Assembly: GCF_001425785.1 (NCBI RefSeq)
Contig: NZ_LMDI01000045.1
Span: 63,206 to 127,205, forward strand
Reading direction: 5' to 3'
Origin: Rhizobacter sp. Root1221
GTDB lineage: Bacteria; Pseudomonadota; Gammaproteobacteria; Burkholderiales; Burkholderiaceae_C
Length of the DNA stretch: 64,000 nt
Positions 36,239 through 45,215 of the stretch are shown piece after piece. How positions within the stretch are numbered: the stretch's first letter is position 1; each line of letters starts with the position of its first letter. The notes below the pieces were generated by a model that was not told the DNA's origin, did not search any database, and saw only the letters and a list, made by a program, of their open reading frames with translations. A program made the position numbers and the translations under genes.

Positions 36239-37998
36239 CAAGGCGCCCCGGTCCGGCCGGCCCCGGGATGAAGCGGGGTGCAGGCCAGGTCAAAGGAGAC
36301 CGCGGCGCGATGACGGCCCACCAACTCCTCGTACAAGCATGAGCGAAGCGGGCCGGACATGCCGGCGGAACGCCGGCCCAGCCGCACCGCCAGCCGGCTG
36401 AGCGCCGCGATGATCCAGGCGGGGTTGCCCATGAAGTCGCCCGCACCGGACGGGTTGTGACGCCACACATTCACGCAGCAACTGGCGGCCAGCAGCACGG
36501 CATAGCGGTCCGCCAGCGCGTAGCTGCGCCGTGCCGCCTGGGGCGCGAGCTCCAGGGGGCGGAGTTCGGCGCAGGTGCGCTTCAACTCGAGCAACTCGTC
36601 GACGAAGATCTCGGTGAGGCGCCGGATCTCGCGCGACTCCTCACTGCCGACAGGCAGTTGCTCGAAGGTCTCCAGCAACGCCTCCATCAGCGGATCCGCT
36701 CCGCCTGCCGAGAGCGAGAGGCGGTCGAAGTGCAAGGCGGGCAGCGCTTCACCGAGACGGAAGACCTGCGGTGGTGCGCCCTCCCCCGCGCCCCACGACC
36801 GTTTGGCGAGTTGCGGCAACTGGGCCAGGATGGCCAGTTGGCAACTGGCTCGCGATGCATGGACGTAGCCCAGCGGCTGGATGTCCCGCACGAGCTTCTG
36901 CATCAGGGCATGCGGGCCACTGCGCAGGTAGAACTGCGCACCGATGACGCTGGACAAGGCCACGGTGGCGCCGACCAGCAGGCGGGGCACCAGTGACTTC
37001 ACCGCCGACGCCGGCACGCTGGCCTGCCCCGGCAGGCAGTGCAAGGCCCGGGCCCCCACGGAAACCATGCAGTCACTGACCAGCAGGTCGACGAATGCGT
37101 CGACGAAAACGGCACGCGGGAGCGGCAGCTCCGCAACGGCGCGGCCGTACAGCGTGCGGTCCAGCGCGTAGCGCACGGTGGTGCGCAGGGCACTGTCCAG
37201 CACGCCGACGGTGATGCCGGACAGCGCGATGCGGGTGAGCTGGAATGCGCGCAAGGCGGTCTCGACCCCATGGCCGGGCGGCCCGATCACGGCGTCCTGC
37301 GGAACCGGGCAGTCCAGGAACTCGACGCCGCCGAGTTGCAGGCCGCGAACACCCGAGGTCGGCACCCGGGGCAACTGCCGGAAGCGCCCGGCAGGCAAGC
37401 CGGCCGGGTCGATCAGCAGGGGCGAGTGGCTGCGGCTGCCGACATGCTCGCCGGTGCGCGCGAACAGCACCATCGCCTTGGCCCGGCCGACGTTGCCGAT
37501 GACCTCCTTGCGGCCATTGAGCAGCAGGCCGCCGCCGGCCGGCCTGGCGGCAAACTCGATACCGGCCATGTCGTTGCCGTGCGCAAGTTCGTGGTACGCG
37601 CAGGCCAGCTTGCCCTTGCCCAGCAGCAGCCCGGCCACGTACCGGCATTGTGGAGGGCTCCCGACGGTCCAGACATGCGCCGCGGCCATCAGCGAACTCA
37701 TGCCGTAGCCAAAACCGAGGCAGGGGTCGCGGCGACAGGCTGCGCGGAGCAACTGGATCAGATGGTCCACGCGATGCAGGCCGCCACCGTGAACAGGCGG
37801 GACGAACGCCGCGGCGAGGTCGAATTCGTCGAGCAGCGCTTCCCCCGCATCCAGCACGTGGCCCCGCTCGTCGGCAGCAAGCACCGCCGAGACGCCAAGG
37901 GGGTTGCTTTCGTCCCAGGGGTCCCCCAGGCGCCGTTCGAACCGCGCCGCATCGGGATGGCCGATGCCACTTTCATTCATCGCATCGCGCCCGTTCAT
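36238..37998 (-). CDS. Acyl-CoA dehydrogenase-like protein, catalytic acid replaced by His
   Basis: A 586-residue protein with the acyl-CoA dehydrogenase fold (about 60-400) and a helical C-terminal extension, closely similar in layout to the product of the next gene upstream (37995-39728). In the region of the catalytic acid it reads QKLVRDIQPLGYVHASR, with His380 where the paralogue has Asp372 (IFDGST). The FAD-site segment RTLYGRAVAELP is present. It may be a non-catalytic partner in a heteromeric enzyme, as known for FadE-type heterotetramers. The start overlaps the paralogue's stop (ATGA). Confidence 0.82.
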   Translation of the reverse strand: MNGRDAMNESGIGHPDAARFERRLGDPWDESNPLGVSAVLAADERGHVLDAGEALLDEFDLAAAFVPPVHGGGLHRVDHLIQLLRAACRRDPCLGFGYGMSSLMAAAHVWTVGSPPQCRYVAGLLLGKGKLACAYHELAHGNDMAGIEFAARPAGGGLLLNGRKEVIGNVGRAKAMVLFARTGEHVGSRSHSPLLIDPAGLPAGRFRQLPRVPTSGVRGLQLGGVEFLDCPVPQDAVIGPPGHGVETALRAFQLTRIALSGITVGVLDSALRTTVRYALDRTLYGRAVAELPLPRAVFVDAFVDLLVSDCMVSVGARALHCLPGQASVPASAVKSLVPRLLVGATVALSSVIGAQFYLRSGPHALMQKLVRDIQPLGYVHASRASCQLAILAQLPQLAKRSWGAGEGAPPQVFRLGEALPALHFDRLSLSAGGADPLMEALLETFEQLPVGSEESREIRRLTEIFVDELLELKRTCAELRPLELAPQAARRSYALADRYAVLLAASCCVNVWRHNPSGAGDFMGNPAWIIAALSRLAVRLGRRSAGMSGPLRSCLYEELVGRHRAAVSFDLACTPLHPGAGRTGAP

Positions 37999-39728
37999 GG
38001 CTGCGTCTCCGGGTCGGTACCGCTCGCCAGCAGCGTCAGCGACTGGCCTTCGTTCAACGCCAACAGCACCTCGGCCACCTGCTCATACGCCGGTTCACCG
38101 TCCGCGGGCCTGCCCAGCAGCGTGAGCACATGCGCGAGGCATGCCGACACCCAGATGGCGTCGCGCCACAGCGCACCGCCGGATGTCGCATGGCGCCGGT
38201 CAGCCGGACGGTGCAACCACAGGCGCAGGCAAGCCGCCCCCGCAAAGCAGAGTTCATAGCGCCAGGCAAGTTCGAATGCCTCCGCCGGCACTTCGCGCGA
38301 TGAGGGCCTGCAGGAGGCCAGTTCGGCCATGACATCGACGGTGGCCGCTTCGAAGGCCTGCGCCAGGTCCTCGATCAACGGTATGCCGGCATTCGCCTGC
38401 CGCAGTTCGCGCACCGCTTCCGGCACGCTCTGCACCAGGCTGCAGCCCTGGCGCGACAGCAGCGACAAGCGGGTCGCGTCCAGCGCCGGCAGGGGCCGGG
38501 ATGGCGAAACTGCCACCTCGAGTCCGTCTGCGTTCCATCGGCCCTCGCCGTAGGCGCGGGCCAGGAGAGGAAACTGGTTGATCAGGCCATTGCGGTTGAC
38601 GACGGTGCTGCCGTCGAAGATCCCGACAATGCGATGGTCGCGTTCGAGCTTCTGGAACATGCCGTCCGCGTACTCATCCACCAGCACGGCACGGGCGCCC
38701 AGCAACTCTCCGGCTTGCGCGATCACCTCGTCGGCCACGCTTGGCACGAAAGCCTTGGTGATGGCCGCCACGACACTCATTTCATCAGGCAAGGCGTGGA
38801 TGCTGCGCGCCGCGACCAGGCTGACCGCCTCGCACAACAGCTGCCCCGTGGCCGCCCTGCCCAGGCACCAGCGAACGTTCGGCAGTTCGCTCAGGCGCCG
38901 TCCATGGGTACCGCGCCGCCGGATGAAACTCGCGGCAAGCCGCAAGGCGTGATCGCCCGCGCCGAGCGACAGCGAAACGCAGGCGGTACGTGTCAGCTGC
39001 ATCGTCTTGAGCACCACCTCGATGCCGGAGCCCGCCGTCCCCACCACGGCGTCAGCTCGCAGTGGAGCGCCGTGGAAGGCAATGCCGCTGATATCGGCAC
39101 CGCGAATGCCGTGCGTGCGCTCCTTGGGCAGGCAGGTGAAGCTGTCGGCAGTGAGCTGCCGCTTGTCCACCAGGAAGAGCGTGAAGCCCCGGGCGCCGCC
39201 CGCGACACGGGTGCGTGCCAGCAAACAGACCAGCGGCGCGCGCGTGGCATTGTTGATCAGCCATTTCTGCCCATCGAGCCGCCAGCCACCATGCGCCTCC
39301 GGCGCAGCGCTGAGTTCGCCGGCCATCAAGTCGCTGCCGTGGTGGCGTTCGGTCAGGGCCCAGGTCACCATCGTCGCAGCGCCAACTTGTCCTGCGAGCC
39401 ACGCCGCCTGCTCGGGCCGGCCGGCCACCCAGACGGGTGCCGAACCGAGGAAGGTCTTGCCGTAGGCGATGGCCACGGTGAGGTCACGGCGGGCGACGAC
39501 GCGCAACAGCTGCATCAGCTCGAACATGTCGTCGAGCCGGCCACCCAGCACGGCCGGCACGAAATACCGCGGCAGGCCAAAGTCGTCGAGCACACGACAG
39601 GCCTCGGCCGGAAAAGCCTCCAGGGCATCCAGCCTTGCGCTGCGGGCGGTGGAAAACGGGCCACCGTCGCGCGCAGCCTCGGCCAGCAGCGCGTCCAGTT
39701 CCACCGAAGGGGATTGCCGGTCCGTCAT
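37995..39728 (-). CDS. Acyl-CoA dehydrogenase-like protein (probable acyl-ACP dehydrogenase)
   Basis: A 577-residue flavoprotein: N-terminal helical domain, beta domain with TWALTERHHGSDL and KWLINNATRAP, and a helical domain with FIRRRGTHGRRLSELP. The catalytic acid segment is QKLERDHRIVGIFDGST (Asp372 in the place of the usual Glu). About 180 further residues form a C-terminal helical extension not found in short-chain dehydrogenases. ATG at 39728 overlaps the acyl-AMP ligase stop. In FAAL-ACP pathways such enzymes desaturate the carrier-bound acyl chain; that is the likely role here. Confidence 0.85.
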   Translation of the reverse strand: MTDRQSPSVELDALLAEAARDGGPFSTARSARLDALEAFPAEACRVLDDFGLPRYFVPAVLGGRLDDMFELMQLLRVVARRDLTVAIAYGKTFLGSAPVWVAGRPEQAAWLAGQVGAATMVTWALTERHHGSDLMAGELSAAPEAHGGWRLDGQKWLINNATRAPLVCLLARTRVAGGARGFTLFLVDKRQLTADSFTCLPKERTHGIRGADISGIAFHGAPLRADAVVGTAGSGIEVVLKTMQLTRTACVSLSLGAGDHALRLAASFIRRRGTHGRRLSELPNVRWCLGRAATGQLLCEAVSLVAARSIHALPDEMSVVAAITKAFVPSVADEVIAQAGELLGARAVLVDEYADGMFQKLERDHRIVGIFDGSTVVNRNGLINQFPLLARAYGEGRWNADGLEVAVSPSRPLPALDATRLSLLSRQGCSLVQSVPEAVRELRQANAGIPLIEDLAQAFEAATVDVMAELASCRPSSREVPAEAFELAWRYELCFAGAACLRLWLHRPADRRHATSGGALWRDAIWVSACLAHVLTLLGRPADGEPAYEQVAEVLLALNEGQSLTLLASGTDPETQP

Positions 39729-41485
39729 GTCGCCAGGCTCAGGTCGAGGTGCTGGTACAAGGGCGCGAGTGCACGGGCGAGGAACAGGTCGCGCATGCAG
39801 CCGCGCCGCACCTTGCCGCTGGTCGTGCGCAGCACGCTGTGTGACGGCAGCAGCAGCACGCCCACGGGATTGACGCCGAACTCCCGCGTCACCGTGGCCC
39901 GCATGGCCACGGCCATCTCCCTCAAGCGTTCCACGCTCCACGGTGCCCGGCGGATCTCGTGGCAGACGATGATGTCCTCCTGACCCTTGCCCGGAATCGA
40001 GAAGACCGCGCCGGCCAGCGTGGCCAGTTCTTCGTGCTGGTTGCGAAGTTCCTGCTCGATGTCCTGCGGATACAGGTTGCGGCCCTTGACGATGATGAGT
40101 TCCTTGATCCGCCCCGTCACGAACAACTCGCCCGCCAGGCAGGTGCCCAGGTCCCCGGTTCGCAGGAACGGTCCCTCCCCATCGATACAGCGTGCCTTGA
40201 AGATGTCGCGCGTCGCGGCCTCCTTGCGCCAGTAGCCTTGGGCAATGCCGCCGCCACGCAACCAGATTTCACCAATGCATCCCTCCGGGAGCGCCTGCCG
40301 TGTGCGTGGGTCCACGATGCGCAGGTCCACGCCGCAAGGCCGGCCGCTGCTGGCCATCGCCTGGCCCGGCACGTCATGCGCCACCGGCTGGAACTCGTGT
40401 GCCTCCCGCTTCACCGCGTCGATCACCCGAACCACGGGGGCTCGGCCTGAACTGCCCGAGACGAACAACGTGGCCTCGGCCATGCCGTAGCACGGAAAGA
40501 AGGATTCCGCCCGGAAGCCGGCATCGGCGAAGCGTGCCGCGAACGCCCGCAGCGTGCCGGGCTTGATCGGCTCCGATCCGTTGCAGGCGTATTTCCAGCG
40601 GGACAAGTCCAACCCGCCAATGGCCGCGTCGGCCGGCTGTTGCACGCAGCGCTCGTAGCCGAAGTTGGGCGACGCCGACAATTCGATGCCGTACTGGGCG
40701 ATCAACTGGAGCCAGCGCAAAGGCTTGCGCAGGAAGGCGTCGGCACTCATCAGCACGCAGCCCCCGCCCAGGCACAAGCCAGTCAACAGGTGGCCCATCA
40801 GCCCCATGTCGTGGTACAGCGGTATCCAGCCGCCAACACGCAGCGGCCTGGTCAGGCCCAGCCCGGTGGCGATGCTTTGGATGTTGCACAACAAGTTGCC
40901 GTGCGTGACCATCACGCCCTTGGGGTCGCCGGTCGAGCCGGAGGTGTACTGCAGCAATGCCAATGTCTCCCGGGTGACGGCGGGCATCGTCCAGGCCTGC
41001 GAATCACCGAGGTCACCCGGCCCGGCAGCGTCGGTGACGAAATGCGGGAGGGGGTCCCAGCCTTCGGTGTTCGCCCAATCGGACACCGATGGCCATTCAC
41101 TCTCCTCGGTCAGCACCGCGGCCACTTCGGCATCGGTGGCAATCGAGGTGACCCGGCGCCGTTGTTGCTGATAGGTTCCCGGAAGCGGCGCCGGCACGGC
41201 CACCATCGCCGCGTAGAGGCACCCCAGGAACGCCGAGGCGAATCGGGCGCCGGAGGCATAGAGCAGCAGAATCCGCGCCCCCTGCGGCGCCCGGGCCTGA
41301 AGCCACGACGCGATGCGCCGGGCTTCCTGGTCCAGCTGCTGGAAGGTCAGGAAGGTTTCGACCTGTCCTTGGCGGTGCGCTGCCGACAGCACCGCGATCT
41401 GGCCCGGCAGCTCCTCCGCGCGCAAACGCACCAGCGCGGGAATGCCTGCCGCCCGTTCCAGGGCAGCACTCATCGTGCTCGTCAT
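39725..41485 (-). CDS. Fatty acyl-AMP ligase (FAAL)
   Basis: A 586-residue adenylate-forming enzyme that activates a fatty acid with ATP for transfer to an ACP. Motifs: LQYTSGSTGDPKGVMVTH (about 178-195), GWIPLYHDMGLMGHLL (typical of FAALs rather than CoA ligases), SASPNFGYERCV, CYGMAEATLF, FLRTGDLG and the C-terminal GRIKELIIVKGRNLYPQDIE. The acceptor is probably the ACP domain of the protein encoded 13 bp upstream. Its stop overlaps the start of the dehydrogenase gene (ATGA at 39725-39728). Confidence 0.92.
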   Translation of the reverse strand: MTSTMSAALERAAGIPALVRLRAEELPGQIAVLSAAHRQGQVETFLTFQQLDQEARRIASWLQARAPQGARILLLYASGARFASAFLGCLYAAMVAVPAPLPGTYQQQRRRVTSIATDAEVAAVLTEESEWPSVSDWANTEGWDPLPHFVTDAAGPGDLGDSQAWTMPAVTRETLALLQYTSGSTGDPKGVMVTHGNLLCNIQSIATGLGLTRPLRVGGWIPLYHDMGLMGHLLTGLCLGGGCVLMSADAFLRKPLRWLQLIAQYGIELSASPNFGYERCVQQPADAAIGGLDLSRWKYACNGSEPIKPGTLRAFAARFADAGFRAESFFPCYGMAEATLFVSGSSGRAPVVRVIDAVKREAHEFQPVAHDVPGQAMASSGRPCGVDLRIVDPRTRQALPEGCIGEIWLRGGGIAQGYWRKEAATRDIFKARCIDGEGPFLRTGDLGTCLAGELFVTGRIKELIIVKGRNLYPQDIEQELRNQHEELATLAGAVFSIPGKGQEDIIVCHEIRRAPWSVERLREMAVAMRATVTREFGVNPVGVLLLPSHSVLRTTSGKVRRGCMRDLFLARALAPLYQHLDLSLAT

Positions 41486-41498
41486 GGGGCGGCCCCTC

Positions 41499-43058
41499 CT
41501 ACAGATCCGCGACGTCGGCGACGACGCTCTCTTCCACGTCGCGGCTCATCGCGTGTGCAAGGCCCGGAGGCGGCGGCAGATGGCCGATCGACCTGAAGTA
41601 GTCGAGGTAGGTCTCCATCAAGGATTCGTCGATCGCCCGGCATTCGATCCCCGTGCCTGCCAGGGCAGCATCGAGGTTGCCTGTGGCGATGCGTGGTTCG
41701 TTGCCGTGCACCCCGATGTCGACACTCGGCGCGTTTTTCTCGAACAGGGCCATGTAGGGCCGCAAGGCATTGTTCGCGGCCTCCGGCGCCGACAGTTTCG
41801 CGTACCACTCGCCATAGGGAATGGTCCGTACCGGGTAACCGCATCCATTGACCATGTCGATGAACTTGCGCCAGGGAAGGCGGCGTGCGCCGGGCATGTT
41901 GAAGATCACCCCGTGCCGCCGGCCGCCCAGCCCGATGTGCGCGATGGCGGCGGCGCAGAAATCGACCGGAATCAACAGCATGTCGATCTTGAACTCCATC
42001 GCGCTTCCAGCCTGGATGCAGCCCTTGAGCAAGTCGTTGATGATCGAATCGGTCGTGCATACCCCCGTGGTCTGTGTCCCGGTGATGTTGCCGGGCCGGT
42101 ACACGCAGACCGGCAAGCCACGCTGTCCAGCCAGGGTCACCAGCCGGTCCGCGACCCACTTCGACTGCCGGTAGCTGCCCATCACGCCGTCGGGCGCCAG
42201 CAGTTCCGTTTCATCGAAATGGTTCACCCCCGCGCGCTCCGGAAACACGCCCATCGACGAAACGAAGTGAACCGGCTTGATCCGGCGTCGGCAGGCCAAC
42301 CTGAGCACTTCCTGGGTGCCCAGCACGTTGACCGACTTGAGCCGGGCATACGGCAGCACGAAGTTGACCGCCGCACCGTTGTGGAAGATGACATCGATGC
42401 GTTCGGCCAAGTCCGCATACGCGTCGTCCGGGAGGCCGAAGCCGGGAAGGCCGAGATCGCCGGGAACGATCACCAGCCGCGGCGCATCGGCTTCGCGCCA
42501 AAGGCCGTAGCGGCGCAGGTTGTCCCTCACACGATCGAGGCCGGCGCCGGTGTCAGGCGCTCGGACGAGAGCGAAGACCCGGGCCTCCGAACGATCCAGG
42601 ATCTCTCGCAGCAAGAAGGCGCCGGCGAATCCGGTGGCGCCGGTGAGCAGGACATGGCGGTACGGTGCATCCGCGGCGGGAACGGCCGAGGGATCGGGAT
42701 GGATGTCGTCAGGCAGTTGCGCCTCGGCGGCCAGGGCACCGGAAGGCAGGCTCCGCCCATGGCCCGCCGTCAGGTGGTCCCGGCCAGAGTCCGTTCGGGC
42801 GGCCAGAAGCTTGACGAGCACACCCGTCAGGGCATCGATGCTCGGGTAGTCCCAGATGATGGTCGGCTCCAGCGACAAACCCAGCTTCTCTTCGATGTCG
42901 GTGCATACCGTCAGCGAGTAGACCGAATCCAGTCCGTACTCCGAAAGCGATTCACCCGGCACGATGGCACTCGGTGCACATTCGAGATAGCCGGCAACCA
43001 ATTCGACAAGCCAGGCACGCACGATGTCCGCATCGGGCGCCGATTCGATCTTTTCCAT
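41499..43058 (-). CDS. ACP-thioester reductase didomain protein
   Basis: A 519-residue protein. Residues about 8-85 are an acyl carrier protein with the phosphopantetheine site EYGLDS (Ser45). A linker and a C-terminal NAD(P)H-dependent thioester reductase follow: GATGFAGAFLLREI, FHNGAAVNF, SSMGVFPERAG and the SDR pair GSYRQSKW. Such R domains release the carrier-bound acyl chain as an aldehyde or alcohol. The ACP carries no condensation or ketosynthase module. ATG at 43058 has AAGGA about 10 bp upstream; TTG at 43097 is an alternative. It is the first gene of the operon. Confidence 0.92.
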   Translation of the reverse strand: MEKIESAPDADIVRAWLVELVAGYLECAPSAIVPGESLSEYGLDSVYSLTVCTDIEEKLGLSLEPTIIWDYPSIDALTGVLVKLLAARTDSGRDHLTAGHGRSLPSGALAAEAQLPDDIHPDPSAVPAADAPYRHVLLTGATGFAGAFLLREILDRSEARVFALVRAPDTGAGLDRVRDNLRRYGLWREADAPRLVIVPGDLGLPGFGLPDDAYADLAERIDVIFHNGAAVNFVLPYARLKSVNVLGTQEVLRLACRRRIKPVHFVSSMGVFPERAGVNHFDETELLAPDGVMGSYRQSKWVADRLVTLAGQRGLPVCVYRPGNITGTQTTGVCTTDSIINDLLKGCIQAGSAMEFKIDMLLIPVDFCAAAIAHIGLGGRRHGVIFNMPGARRLPWRKFIDMVNGCGYPVRTIPYGEWYAKLSAPEAANNALRPYMALFEKNAPSVDIGVHGNEPRIATGNLDAALAGTGIECRAIDESLMETYLDYFRSIGHLPPPPGLAHAMSRDVEESVVADVADL

Positions 43059-43547
43059 GGCGGAGAAATCCTTGTTTGAGTTGGGATCGTTGTGCAACGA
43101 TCGACCGACTGGAGCGCGCCACGGTATCGCCCAATCTGTCCATCGCCGAGACCGGTGCGGGGCGTTCGTCTTCGCACGCCCCTGGTGAAACCACCGCTTC
43201 GACCGGCACCGCGCTGGACTGTCACACGGTTTGCCGGCGAACTCATCCTGTAAAGCCTTGCAGTGGTTTCATCATTTGCGCGGCCTGCGAAGCCGCGACA
43301 GCGAACCACGGCGCTTTGTGAATCGCTTCGGCGGTCGCGGTGCGTTTCGCGGCGCGTTCGCATGCGGAACAAGCCCGCCGGCCTCGAGGGCCCGTCGTCG
43401 CGGCACGAGTTCGCCCACGGGCGACAGTCCGATCGACCTGATCGGCCCCGCGCCCGGGATCGCCGCCGGGAAGGTCGCGACGGACCACGACCTCCGGACG
43501 GCACGCCGACCGCACTGCGGGCAGCCGGCGCGACAGAGAGCCCTGGC
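43059..43547. other. Gene-free region upstream of the fatty-acyl operon
   Basis: About 490 bp between the ACP-reductase start and the SPW-protein stop, both on the minus strand. Apart from the inverted repeat at 43085-43102 I see no supportable gene; open frames here are shadows with ordinary high-GC bias. It should contain the operon promoter, but no good -35/-10 pair was found. Part of it may be the remnant of a lost regulator. Confidence 0.5.
43085..43102. promoter_or_regulatory. 18-bp inverted repeat in the leader of the fatty-acyl operon
   Basis: GATCGTTG-TG-CAACGATC is a perfect 8-bp inverted repeat, 27 bp before the start codon of the ACP-reductase gene. It may be an operator or a leader hairpin. 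It does not match the lux-box consensus. Confidence 0.5.
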
Positions 43548-43916
43548 TCAGTGCGCCATGCGGCCGCGCATCCAGCCGTTGTAGTCCTTGTCGGTGGCCA
43601 GCGTCCACGCCGCCAGCACCAGCACCACCACGCCCGCCCCCACCGTCATCCGCATGATGTCCATGCGGTCGGCGAACCCGAGCACCCACGGCGAAACGAC
43701 GAGCCACAGCCCGAGCGCCACTTCGGTCCATTCTTCCCAGGCCCGAGGCACCACCGTGGCCCCGATGGCCACCGCCATCAGCACGATGCCCACCAGCGCG
43801 GCGTTCGCGGCGGCGGTGGACTGGTTGGAGAAATCGAAGAGCCAGGGAGACAGGAACAGGCCCAACCCGATCAGCGCGTTGACCGGATCTTGCCAATGCT
43901 TGAAGAACTTCGTCAT
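43548..43916 (-). CDS. SPW-repeat membrane protein
   Basis: ATG at 43916 has a perfect AAGGAGG ribosome site. The 122-residue product has four membrane helices arranged as two repeats, each with the SPW motif (LFLSPWLFDFSN and LVVSPWVLGFAD) preceded by Trp residues (KHWQDPVNALIG, EEWTEVALG). SPW-repeat proteins are small inner-membrane proteins of unknown function, often near respiratory genes. It is 70 bp downstream of the cyoE/ctaB-like gene and may belong to the same unit. Confidence 0.88.
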   Translation of the reverse strand: MTKFFKHWQDPVNALIGLGLFLSPWLFDFSNQSTAAANAALVGIVLMAVAIGATVVPRAWEEWTEVALGLWLVVSPWVLGFADRMDIMRMTVGAGVVVLVLAAWTLATDKDYNGWMRGRMAH

Positions 43917-43986
43917 GGCGATAACCTCCTTCCGGCGACCCAATGGCCGGCTCCGGTTGGAGCCGGTTCGCAGGGGAGATGTTCCG

Positions 43987-44883
43987 TCAGCCGCCACCCG
44001 GCGTGAACCAGTGGTCCACGAGCAACAGTGCGAACAGGGCCGCGAGGTAGGCGATCGAGAAGCGGAACACCGGCATCGCCAGCCGGGTGTCCTGCCGCAG
44101 CCGCCACGCGAGCCACGTGAAGCGCCCGCCGAGCACGGCTGCTCCCACGAGGTACGGGAGGTGGGCCATCCCGATGGCCACCGGCAGCAGCGATACCGCC
44201 CACAGCAGCAGCGTGTAGCCGAGGATGCGCCGGCAAGTGAACGGCACGCCGTGTGTCACGGGCAGCATCGGCAGCGCAGCGCGGGCGTAGTCGTCTCGCC
44301 GATGGATCGCCAGGGCCCAGAAATGCGGCGGGGTCCACACCAGGATGATCAGGAACAGCACGATCCCGCCGGCGTCCAGGTGGCCGGTCACCGCCACCCA
44401 GCCGAGCAGTGGCGGCGCGGCGCCGGCCGCACCGCCGATCACGATGTTCTGCGGGGTGCTGCGTTTCAGGAACAGGCTGTAGACACCGGCATACCCCACC
44501 AGGGAGGCCAGCGTCAGCACCGCGCACAGGTTGTTCGTGAATGCCACCAGCAGCGCGGTGCCCCCGGCACCCAGCACGGCCGCGAACGCCGCGGCCTGCA
44601 CGCTCTGCAGCGTGCCGCTCGGGAGCGGCCGGGCACGGGTGCGTGCCATGACCGCATCCACCCGCCGGTCGATCAGGTGGTTCAGCGCCGCGGCCGAACA
44701 CGCGAGCATCGCGATGCCGGCGGTGCCGAACAATCCCACCCGCCACGGCACACCCTGCGGCGCGGCCAGCATCATGCCCACCGCGACGGTGAACACCATC
44801 AGCGCCACCACCCGCGGTTTGGTCAACTCGACGTACCGCCGCCAAGGGGCACGGGCAGCGGCAGTCCCGACGGCGTGGGCCAT
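43987..44883 (-). CDS. ctaB: Protoheme IX farnesyltransferase (heme O synthase)
   Basis: Converts heme B to heme O for the oxidase encoded upstream. The 298-residue polytopic UbiA-family prenyltransferase has about nine membrane helices and the Asp-rich motifs NHLIDRRVDAVMARTRARPLP (about 67-87) and the second conserved loop HRRDDYARAALPMLP. YVELTKPRVVALMVFT near the N-terminus is typical. It follows the subunit IV gene by 9 bp. A heme A synthase (ctaA) is not in the window. Confidence 0.94.
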   Translation of the reverse strand: MAHAVGTAAARAPWRRYVELTKPRVVALMVFTVAVGMMLAAPQGVPWRVGLFGTAGIAMLACSAAALNHLIDRRVDAVMARTRARPLPSGTLQSVQAAAFAAVLGAGGTALLVAFTNNLCAVLTLASLVGYAGVYSLFLKRSTPQNIVIGGAAGAAPPLLGWVAVTGHLDAGGIVLFLIILVWTPPHFWALAIHRRDDYARAALPMLPVTHGVPFTCRRILGYTLLLWAVSLLPVAIGMAHLPYLVGAAVLGGRFTWLAWRLRQDTRLAMPVFRFSIAYLAALFALLLVDHWFTPGGG

Positions 44884-44892
44884 GGGCGGTGG

Positions 44893-45207
44893 TCAGCGAA
44901 AGAACAGTTGGCGGATCGCGTGCGTGTGGCCGGCCTCGATGGCCATCAGCGCCACGAGCACGAGCAGGCCGAACGTGGGCAGCAGGATGGCCGTGACAAG
45001 TGCCAGCCGCTCCCACGCGAGGTGCATGAACACCGCGACGATCAGCCCCGCCTTCAGCATCATGAACAACAGGATCAGCCCCCACCGCAGGTAGCCGCTG
45101 AGGTGGAAGTAGTCGACCATGTACGACAGCGTGCTCAGCACGAACAGCAGCAGCCAGATCTTCAGGTAGAGCCCGATGGGGTGTTGTTGACCGGTCTTGG
45201 TGCTCAT
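44893..45207 (-). CDS. Cytochrome c oxidase subunit IV (CtaF/CyoD-like)
   Basis: A 104-residue protein with three membrane helices (about 12-30, 39-60 and 71-90) and the pattern 'LYLKIWLLLFVLSTLSYMVDYF', typical of prokaryotic cytochrome oxidase subunit IV. ATG at 45207 is preferred to a longer in-frame start in the coxIII coding end. It lies 8 bp downstream of the subunit III gene and belongs to the oxidase operon. It is probably needed for assembly or stability of the CuB site. Confidence 0.85.
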   Translation of the reverse strand: MSTKTGQQHPIGLYLKIWLLLFVLSTLSYMVDYFHLSGYLRWGLILLFMMLKAGLIVAVFMHLAWERLALVTAILLPTFGLLVLVALMAIEAGHTHAIRQLFFR

Positions 45208-45215
45208 GGATGGCC

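Noticed and set aside
33428-36271. Open frame of over 900 codons on the plus strand through the aldo/keto reductase and the LLM and SDR genes
   Set aside because: Shifted-frame and antisense shadow; low-complexity Arg/Pro/His composition and no motif.
43085-43102. LuxR-type lux box
   Set aside because: The palindrome has no CTG...CAG ends and no luxR/luxI-like gene is in the window.
43243-43896. Minus-strand open frame overlapping the SPW protein gene
   Set aside because: It is in another frame of the SPW gene, with Arg/Ala/Gly-rich composition; the SPW frame has a perfect ribosome site and membrane helices.
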